The position numbers were made by a program, and so were the translations under genes. The notes under the pieces were generated by a model. The model was not told the DNA's origin and searched no databases. It saw only the letters and a program-made list of their open reading frames with translations. From an uncultured Collinsella sp. (GTDB lineage Bacteria > Actinomycetota > Coriobacteriia > Coriobacteriales > Coriobacteriaceae), in contig CABUGR010000113.1 of the NCBI GenBank assembly GCA_902491135.1, forward strand, positions 1 to 5,043: DNA of 5,043 nt, read 5' to 3'. Below are positions 1 to 4,256 of the stretch, piece by piece (within the stretch, counting starts at the first letter, position 1; each line of letters starts with the position of its first letter).

Positions 1-582
1 TCGAATGTGCACGTCGACGGTGCGCGTGCCGCCGCAGTACTCAAAGCCCCACACGCGGTGCAGCAGCACCTCGCGGCTGTAAGCACGGTTGGGGTGCGTT
101 GCCAAAAAGCTCAGCAGCGAGTACTCCATCAGCGTCAGGTCGATGGGCTCGTTATCGAGTGTCACCTGGTAGGTGGCCAGGTTGATCTCGAGGTTATCGA
201 TATTGAGCACATCGTCGGCGGCGACGGTCTCCTCCTCGCCCATCAGGCGCTGCGCACGAGCCTTGAGCTCGTTGGGCGTCGCCGTGGGGCATACAAAGTC
301 GGCATGCGCGTGATTCGGCAGGCGCAGGGTGCCAAGGGCCTCATCGTCGACGATCACCAGCATGGGGACGCCGCCACGATCGTCAAGCCACTTGGCAATC
401 TGATCGATGCGGTCGCTGCGAATGCCGTCGGAATCGAGGATCAGCAGGTCAAAGTCGTGCGCCGCAGTCGGCGAATCGGGGGTTGCCAGGCTCACCTCGA
501 CACCCAGGGTGGTCGTCAAGCTGCGGGCAAACTCGTGGAAGCGCGTCGTGCGCGCCATGAACAGGGCACTCTTTTCGGACAT
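1..582 (-). CDS. Atypical OmpR-family response regulator, GlnR-like (3' end cut by window edge)
   Basis: The gene starts at the ATG at 582-580, with GGAGG at 588-592 five bases upstream, and runs off the left edge after 194 codons. Residues 1-115 have a receiver-like layout: DLLILD ends at Asp50, where the phosphoacceptor is expected. However, the acidic pair normally near the N-terminus is missing (the segment reads ALFMARTTRF), and the conserved lysine before the last helix is absent (ADFVCPTATP). Residues 125-194 form an OmpR/PhoB winged helix, with LTLMEYSLLSFLATHP, SREVLLHRVWG and the recognition-helix motif TRTVDVHIR, where the window ends. Actinobacterial GlnR, the nitrogen regulator, has the same architecture with a retained Asp50 and a degenerate pocket. 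It lies 50 bases downstream of the glutamine synthetase-like gene, which supports a nitrogen role. DNA binding is near certain; GlnR identity is inferred. No partner histidine kinase is visible. Confidence 0.88.
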   Translation of the reverse strand, partial: MSEKSALFMARTTRFHEFARSLTTTLGVEVSLATPDSPTAAHDFDLLILDSDGIRSDRIDQIAKWLDDRGGVPMLVIVDDEALGTLRLPNHAHADFVCPTATPNELKARAQRLMGEEETVAADDVLNIDNLEINLATYQVTLDNEPIDLTLMEYSLLSFLATHPNRAYSREVLLHRVWGFEYCGGTRTVDVHIR

Positions 583-632
583 ATCGGCCTCCAAAGAAAT
601 GAGCTCAATCGTACTGGAACGAGCCAGCGCGA

Positions 633-1970
633 TTAGGAGTTCGCCAGGTAGTGCTTGATCTCCCACTCGGTGATCGTAGACTCGAACTTATGCCACTCGT
701 CGCGCTTCTTTTTGAGGAAGAAGCTGTGGATGTGCTCGCCGAGGGCATCCTTCATAAACTGCGAGTCCTCAAACACGTCGAGCGCCTCTTTGAGCGAGCG
801 CGGCAGCGGCGTGTAGCCGGCCTCGAGCATCTGACGGTCGGTAAGCTTGAGCGTCTCGGCCGTTGCCTCGGGCGGGAGTTCCAGCTTGCGCTCGATGCCG
901 TCCAGACCAGCCGCCAGCGTGACGGCGTTGACCAGGTACGGGTTGGCCATGGGGTCGGGGCTACGAAGCTCGATGCGCGTGGACAGCTGCTTGCCGGGCT
1001 TGTAGACCGGGATGCGGACCATGCTCGCGCGGTTGCGCAGGCCCCACGTGGCGTACTGCGGCACGGAATCGCCGCCCGTGGTGATGCGCTTGTACGAGTT
1101 GACCGTGGGGTTAGTGATAGCGCTGATCTCGCGCGCGTGTGCCAGAATGCCGGCCATGTAGTGCTTGGCGATATCGGAGAGGTGGTACTTCTCGTCGTCC
1201 TCGCCCCAAAAGACGTTGTTGCCGTCGTGATCGAACAGCGACTGGCACAGGAACATAGCGCTGCCGTCCTCACCTGCCAACGGCTTGGGCATAAAGGAGG
1301 CGTGGCAACCGCTCTCGTAGGCCTGCTGCTTAATGATGAGCTTGGCCGTGGTGATGGCGTCGGACATGCTCAGGGCCTCGGCGTGGCGCAGGCTCATGCC
1401 GTGCTGCGAGCGGCCGGCGGCGTGGAAGGTGTACTCCACGGGCACGGACATCTTCTCGAGCGTAAGGACCGTGTTGCGGCGCAGGTCGCGGGCGGCATCG
1501 CTCACCGAAAGATCGAAGTAGCCCACGTTGTCGAGCGGCTCGGGGGTGTGCTCGTCGGGGAAGTAGTAATACTCCAGCTCGGCGCCCACGTTGAGCAGGT
1601 AGCCAGCCTTCTCGGCCTTGCGGAACATGCGGCGCAGGGCATCGCGCGGATCGCCGGCGAAGGGCTTGCGGTCGGGGGTGCACACGTCGCAGAACACGCG
1701 GGCGACGCCGTTGTGGCTCGGGCGCCACGGCAAAATCTGGAAGGTCGAAGCATCGGGAAACGCCAGCATGTCGGCTTCCTCGGGCGTGGCAAAGCCCTCG
1801 ATGGCCGAGCCGTCAAAGCCAATACCCTCCTCAAAAGCGACCTCGAGGTCCTCGGGGCTAATGGCAAAGTTCTTGAGGCGGCCGAGAATGTCGACAAACC
1901 ACAGACGCACAAAGCGGATGTCACGCTGCTCTACGGAGCGGAGTACGTAATCGATGTTCTGCTGGTTCAT
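633..1970 (-). CDS. Glutamine synthetase type I-like protein, probable catalytically inactive paralogue
   Basis: This is a full-length 445-residue GS-I protein, close in length and sequence pattern to actinobacterial GlnA2 (RFVRLWFVDILG, EEGIGFDGSAIEGF, STFQILPW near the N-terminus; NPTVNSYKR, RIELRSPDPMANPYL and ALGEHIHSFFL later). The start at 1970 has AAAGGGGAG at 1976-1984. Canonical GS makes glutamine from glutamate, ammonia and ATP using two or three divalent metals. Here Glu131, Glu133, Glu334, Arg295, Arg314 and Arg336 of the site are kept. The usual HHE-x7-E metal motif instead reads FHAAGRSQHG (Ala184 and Gly191 replace the two Glu), and the usual GSGMHCH reads GSAMFLC (Phe240 and Cys242 replace the two His). 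The expected flap Glu falls at Asp301 or Ser302. The adenylylation Tyr region is not conserved. The frame is open and the fold motifs are intact, so it is not a decayed gene. It may act as a ligand-sensing or regulatory protein or use another substrate, as some GlnA paralogues do. It is probably co-transcribed with the regulator downstream. Confidence 0.93.
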   Translation of the reverse strand: MNQQNIDYVLRSVEQRDIRFVRLWFVDILGRLKNFAISPEDLEVAFEEGIGFDGSAIEGFATPEEADMLAFPDASTFQILPWRPSHNGVARVFCDVCTPDRKPFAGDPRDALRRMFRKAEKAGYLLNVGAELEYYYFPDEHTPEPLDNVGYFDLSVSDAARDLRRNTVLTLEKMSVPVEYTFHAAGRSQHGMSLRHAEALSMSDAITTAKLIIKQQAYESGCHASFMPKPLAGEDGSAMFLCQSLFDHDGNNVFWGEDDEKYHLSDIAKHYMAGILAHAREISAITNPTVNSYKRITTGGDSVPQYATWGLRNRASMVRIPVYKPGKQLSTRIELRSPDPMANPYLVNAVTLAAGLDGIERKLELPPEATAETLKLTDRQMLEAGYTPLPRSLKEALDVFEDSQFMKDALGEHIHSFFLKKKRDEWHKFESTITEWEIKHYLANS

Positions 1971-1974
1971 GTCG

Positions 1975-2104
1975 CTCCCCTTTCTTTCGGGCGGGTTTCG
2001 ACTGGTCTATATCGCAGATACTATCGCAGAAAAATGTTTCCGCAGGGTTAAAGCGTATCAAGCGCTCAAAAAACGTGTGCGAACAGGCAGTTGCGAACGA
2101 GCGG
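1975..2104 (-). promoter_or_regulatory. Upstream region of the GS-like gene, with a 12-base-period repeat
   Basis: This 130-base gap between the hepT stop and the GS-like gene holds the GS ribosome site and must hold its promoter unless transcription reads through from the toxin-antitoxin pair. The 9-mer TATCGCAGA occurs twice on the plus strand, at 2010-2018 and 2022-2030. The 12-base period is close to one helical turn, and the small palindrome GATACTATC (2017-2025) bridges the copies. Possible -10 elements on the minus strand are TATAGA (2011-2006) or TAGTAT inside the repeat; neither has a convincing -35. A TTGATA at 2061-2056 is another candidate -35, but the hexamer 17 bases downstream (AACATT) is poor. 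The repeat may be a regulator site; it does not resemble the Streptomyces GlnR box well enough to name it. No clear hairpin-plus-T-run terminator follows hepT. Confidence 0.35.
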
Positions 2105-2476
2105 CTAGCGTTCAGATTCGGAGACAATTTGTCTACAGGCTCGTTCCAGCGCAGGGAACTCCATCGTCACTGCATCCCAAACAACCGAGCGGTCGACATT
2201 GCCGTAATCATGCGCAAGATAATTTCTCATGCCGATAATTCCACGCCATTCAATTTCGGGATGAAGCCGCTGCGAGCGTTCCGACAATTTGCCCGCTTCT
2301 TCCGTCACCCTAAGCGCACACATCAAAAGGGAGTCCGCCAACGCCCTCGTCCGCACGTCATTCGCATGCAGAAACTGGTCCTCGGTGATATCAAAAGCCT
2401 TGATGCGCTCGTTCGTTTCGGAGATGGCCTCCAAAACCTCTTGGGCGCGAAGGCTGTCTGACTTACGCGCGATCAT
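2105..2476 (-). CDS. hepT: HepT-type ribonuclease toxin (HEPN / DUF86 family)
   Basis: This 123-residue, mostly helical protein has the HEPN signature Rx4HxY at residues 84-91 (RNYLAHDY), the RNase catalytic motif of HepT toxins; the Tyr is also where MntA antitoxins attach AMP. The helix preceding the motif (SLLMCALRVTEEAGKLSE) has the usual family pattern. The length is normal for HepT. The start at 2476 lies inside the 3' end of the nucleotidyltransferase gene (14-base overlap), with AAGGAG at 2486-2491 embedded in that gene's coding sequence, so the two are translationally linked. Known family role: cleaves RNA (tRNA or mRNA) and is neutralised by its partner nucleotidyltransferase. GC is visibly lower than in the flanking glutamine synthetase-like gene. 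Toxicity here is inferred from motif and neighbour. Confidence 0.92.
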   Translation of the reverse strand: MIARKSDSLRAQEVLEAISETNERIKAFDITEDQFLHANDVRTRALADSLLMCALRVTEEAGKLSERSQRLHPEIEWRGIIGMRNYLAHDYGNVDRSVVWDAVTMEFPALERACRQIVSESER

Positions 2477-2957
2477 AAAGGATCACTCCTTCGCGCTCGA
2501 TTACCGCGGCAAGTTCGTCATCAAGATGATCACTAGAGACGAGATCAACCTGCCTCCCGGTTTCTTTGCGCACCGCCTCGCCAAACGCCGACAGCGCAAA
2601 AAGACCAAAGCCCTGCTCGCGATCGACTTCGAGACGCAAGTCAATATCACTATCGGCATGCGCCTCGCCACGGGCATACGAACCAAATAGAATCACGGTT
2701 TTGATGGCGGGAATCGTGCTGGCTGCCTCGCGGACGGCGGACTCAATCTGGGCAGTATCCAAAATGCCCGCCGCGGCGCTTTCGCTCGCAGAGCTTTTAC
2801 CAAGTGAAGGAACAAACGGCAGAGAGCGCTCGCGCAGCATCTGCCTCATAAACATATTGACCGCAACAGACGAAGTCATGCCAAGCTCTTCGCACAGTTC
2901 GGCAAATGAGTCTTTAATTGACGAGTCCACTCGCACACTCAGCACAGACGCAGCCAT
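2463..2957 (-). CDS. MntA-type nucleotidyltransferase antitoxin with N-terminal RelB/DinJ-like domain
   Basis: A 164-residue protein with two parts. Residues 1-50 (LSVRVDSSIKDSFAELCEEL, GMTSSVAVNMFMRQM, RSLPF) match the ribbon-helix-helix start of RelB/DinJ antitoxins, including the GMTSS-x-AVNMF helix turn and the trailing LPF. After a Ser/Ala-rich linker (about 54-64), residues 70-164 form a minimal nucleotidyltransferase (MNT) domain with the motif GSx10DxD (Gly92-Ser93, Asp104, Asp106) and a third acidic strand QVDLV (Asp138). MntA enzymes AMPylate the Tyr of HepT and so silence it; the adjacent overlapping hepT fits this. The start at 2957 has AGGAGGT at 2962-2968. The usual MntA is only the MNT domain, so the added DNA-binding domain suggests that this antitoxin also represses its own operon. 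The NTase call is firm; the fusion is read directly from one open frame. Confidence 0.92.
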   Translation of the reverse strand: MAASVLSVRVDSSIKDSFAELCEELGMTSSVAVNMFMRQMLRERSLPFVPSLGKSSASESAAAGILDTAQIESAVREAASTIPAIKTVILFGSYARGEAHADSDIDLRLEVDREQGFGLFALSAFGEAVRKETGRQVDLVSSDHLDDELAAVIEREGVILYDRA

Positions 2958-2966
2958 GGATACCTC

Positions 2967-2998
2967 CTGTATGACATTGTCTATATATTATCATACAG
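2967..2998. promoter_or_regulatory. Palindromic operator candidate of the toxin-antitoxin operon
   Basis: A perfect 8-bp inverted repeat, CTGTATGA (2967-2974) and TCATACAG (2991-2998), flanks an AT-rich 16-base spacer; the pairing extends to 9 of 10 positions. It fills most of the 42-base gap between the lacI stop and the antitoxin start and touches the antitoxin ribosome site. Ribbon-helix-helix antitoxins of the RelB/DinJ type bind such palindromes to autoregulate, and the antitoxin here carries that domain. The arms could also form an mRNA hairpin if transcription enters from lacI. Confidence 0.6.
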
Positions 2999-3014
2999 AC
3001 TAGCGCGAGGTCGA
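2987..3014 (-). promoter_or_regulatory. Possible promoter for the toxin-antitoxin pair
   Basis: On the minus strand, GATAAT (2992-2987, five of six consensus bases) lies 16 bases downstream of TCGACC (3014-3009, four of six). The -10 falls inside the palindrome at 2967-2998, so a repressor bound there would block it. The -35 lies within the 3' end of lacI. Other -10 registers (TATGAT) are possible. Confidence 0.4.
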
Positions 3015-4022
3015 AGCGCGGTGTTCGATGTGGCCGGGGACCTCGATACGCTTGGGGGCGAGCTTTGCGGCCTCGCCCACCGTGGTGGTGACGACGTCGA
3101 TGCGCTCGGACAGGCGCTCGACCACGCGCTCGGCGATGGTAAGGGTGTCTTGCGCGGCCGTGGTCACACCGCCAAAGAGCACGTGGTTCCAGGGATAATC
3201 GTCAAATGTCGCGATCTTAAGACCAGCCGGCAGCGAGGGACCAAGCTGCGCCAGCGCCTCGGTCAAACGCAGGAAGACCAAGCCGTTGACGGCAATGAGG
3301 CCGAGCTTTTTGCCTGCATAGCCGCGGATGGTCTCGTCCAGGCGGCCGACGCCCGTGGCGCCCCCGTCGGCCAGGGTGACGACCTCGCCGGCAAGGCCGC
3401 GGTGCAAAAGCTCGTCGGTAAAGGCCTCGGCGCGCTTGCGACGCACGGGGCTGTCGTCGCTTGCCTCGGTGAGCAGGCACAGGCGCTCGCTGCCAGCGGC
3501 GGTCAAGGCGTCTACCAGGCCGGCGACCAGCTCACGGTTGTTAGATGTCACCAGATCGACACCGCCGTCGGCAACGTCGCGGTCGAGCAGCACAACGGGC
3601 AGGCGCCCCGCGGCCGCGGCGATCGCCTTGTCGTTGCCTCCGCAGGTGTTGACGACCAGGCCGTCCACGTCAGCATCGATAAGTCTGGCGAGCGACTCGG
3701 CCTCCTTAGCGGGGTCGTTGCCGCTAATGGCCGTCATGAGCGAGCAGCCGCGCGCGGCGGCGCTGGCGGAAAGTCCTTCAAGCATGGCGCTCGAGAACGG
3801 GTTGGCGATGTCGGCCAGGATCACACCGATGAGGTTGGTACGCGAGCTGCGCAGATTGCGCGCGGCAGCACGTGGGCGATAGCCGGTGCGCTCGATGACC
3901 TCGGCGATGCGAGCACGGGTCTCCTCGGTCATTTGCCCGGGGCGGTTGTTGAGATAGCGCGAGACCGTGGCCGGGCTCACGCCCGCCTCGGCGGCAATGT
4001 CCTTGATTCTCATCTGCGCCAT
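3000..4022 (-). CDS. LacI-family transcriptional repressor, probable regulator of the kdg (ketodeoxygluconate) genes
   Basis: A 340-residue LacI/GalR protein. The N-terminal helix-turn-helix is at residues 5-26 (RIKDIAAEAGVSPATVSRYL), the hinge helix at about 50-58 (PRAAARNLR), followed by a periplasmic-binding-like sensor domain starting NLIGVILADIANPFSSAMLEG and including DADVDGLVVN, LPVVLLDRD and KIATFDDYPW. I chose the ATG at 4022 (MAQMRIKD), which gives a family-typical N-terminus with a weak GGGGTG at 4026-4031; in-frame starts also exist at 4070 and 4013, the first without a ribosome site. It is divergent from kdgK, and tandem LacI-type operators lie between them. It therefore probably represses kdgK and relatives and is released by a sugar-acid intermediate, as for KdgR in Bacillus. 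The ligand cannot be read from sequence. It ends 42 bases before the antitoxin gene on the same strand. Confidence 0.92.
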   Translation of the reverse strand: MAQMRIKDIAAEAGVSPATVSRYLNNRPGQMTEETRARIAEVIERTGYRPRAAARNLRSSRTNLIGVILADIANPFSSAMLEGLSASAAARGCSLMTAISGNDPAKEAESLARLIDADVDGLVVNTCGGNDKAIAAAAGRLPVVLLDRDVADGGVDLVTSNNRELVAGLVDALTAAGSERLCLLTEASDDSPVRRKRAEAFTDELLHRGLAGEVVTLADGGATGVGRLDETIRGYAGKKLGLIAVNGLVFLRLTEALAQLGPSLPAGLKIATFDDYPWNHVLFGGVTTAAQDTLTIAERVVERLSERIDVVTTTVGEAAKLAPKRIEVPGHIEHRASTSR

Positions 4023-4087
4023 AACGCACCCCGTTTCCCAATTGTCGGCGGTCTGAGCCATTTTAGGCATTTTTTTAAAAATCTCGG

Positions 4088-4114
4088 TTGCAAAACGCTG
4101 TAGGTGAGTATACT
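4088..4114 (+). promoter_or_regulatory. Probable kdgK promoter
   Basis: TTGCAA (4088-4093, four of six) and TATACT (4109-4114, five of six) are separated by 15 bases, slightly short. The expected transcription start, near 4121, lies just before the two operators, so bound repressor would block initiation or early elongation. The 8-bp palindrome AGTATACT (4107-4114) also provides a TATACT on the minus strand (4112-4107), which may serve lacI; no good -35 for that direction was found. Confidence 0.5.
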
Positions 4115-4124
4115 ACAACTCGAA

Positions 4125-4153
4125 ACGAAACCGATTTCGTAAACCGATTTCGG
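4125..4153. promoter_or_regulatory. Tandem LacI-family operators
   Basis: The first site, ACGAAACCGATTTCGT (4125-4140), is a near-perfect 16-bp palindrome with a central CG and only one mismatched pair of symmetric positions, the typical form of a LacI/GalR operator. A second copy of AAACCGATTTCG follows at 4141-4152, 13 bases after the first (4128-4139), with weaker left-side symmetry (its left flank is CGT). They lie between the kdgK promoter and leader in the divergent region, so the adjacent LacI-family protein is the natural binder. Confidence 0.72.
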
Positions 4154-4156
4154 CGA

Positions 4157-4214
4157 GCGTTGGCACGCAGGTGCAAAGACGCACCCTACCGTCTTGGCAC
4201 CTGCGTGCCAACGC
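4157..4214. repeat. Large stem-loop in the kdgK leader (25-bp stem, 8-base loop)
   Basis: A perfect 18-bp inverted repeat, GCGTTGGCACGCAGGTGC (4157-4174) and its reverse complement (4197-4214), continues inward after one A/G mismatch (4175 against 4196) with six more pairs (AAGACG 4176-4181 with CGTCTT 4190-4195), leaving the loop CACCCTAC (4182-4189). Within each arm, GCAC-GCAG-GTGC is self-complementary, and GGTGC (4170-4174) can also pair with GCACC (4181-4185), so alternative folds exist. No T-run follows, so it is not a standard intrinsic terminator. It lies between the operators and the kdgK ribosome site (AAGGAG 4241-4246). It may be an mRNA-stabilising or attenuating leader structure, or a mobile palindromic repeat. 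Confidence 0.85.
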
Positions 4215-4256
4215 CATATCAAAGGTGTACGCACGAGTAAAAGGAGCTGCGCGACC

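Noticed and set aside
583..632. Terminator or separate promoter between the GS-like gene and the regulator
   Set aside because: Only a weak CTGG/CCAG pairing is present, with no T-run and no convincing promoter; the 50-base gap fits an operon.
7..636. Plus-strand open frame opposite the response regulator
   Set aside because: The minus strand encodes an unmistakable winged-helix regulator with a good ribosome site; the plus frame has no motifs.
651..2051. Long plus-strand open frame (466 codons) opposite the GS-like gene
   Set aside because: It is antisense to a gene with clear family motifs, its translation shows no recognisable domain, and it is explained by GC-rich codon bias on the opposite strand.
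2060..2104. Intrinsic terminator after hepT
   Set aside because: A run of six T occurs on the minus strand (near 2069-2074) after a GC-containing stretch with repeated GTTCGC, but the repeats are direct, not inverted, and no stable stem precedes the T-run.
3021..4103. Plus-strand open frame of 360 codons opposite lacI
   Set aside because: Antisense shadow of the LacI-family gene; composition is Gly/Ala/Val-rich without domain motifs or a good ribosome site.
4157..4214. The large stem-loop as a rho-independent terminator
   Set aside because: No T-run follows the stem on either strand; the downstream sequence is CATATCAAAGG on plus and TCGCCGAAATC on minus.
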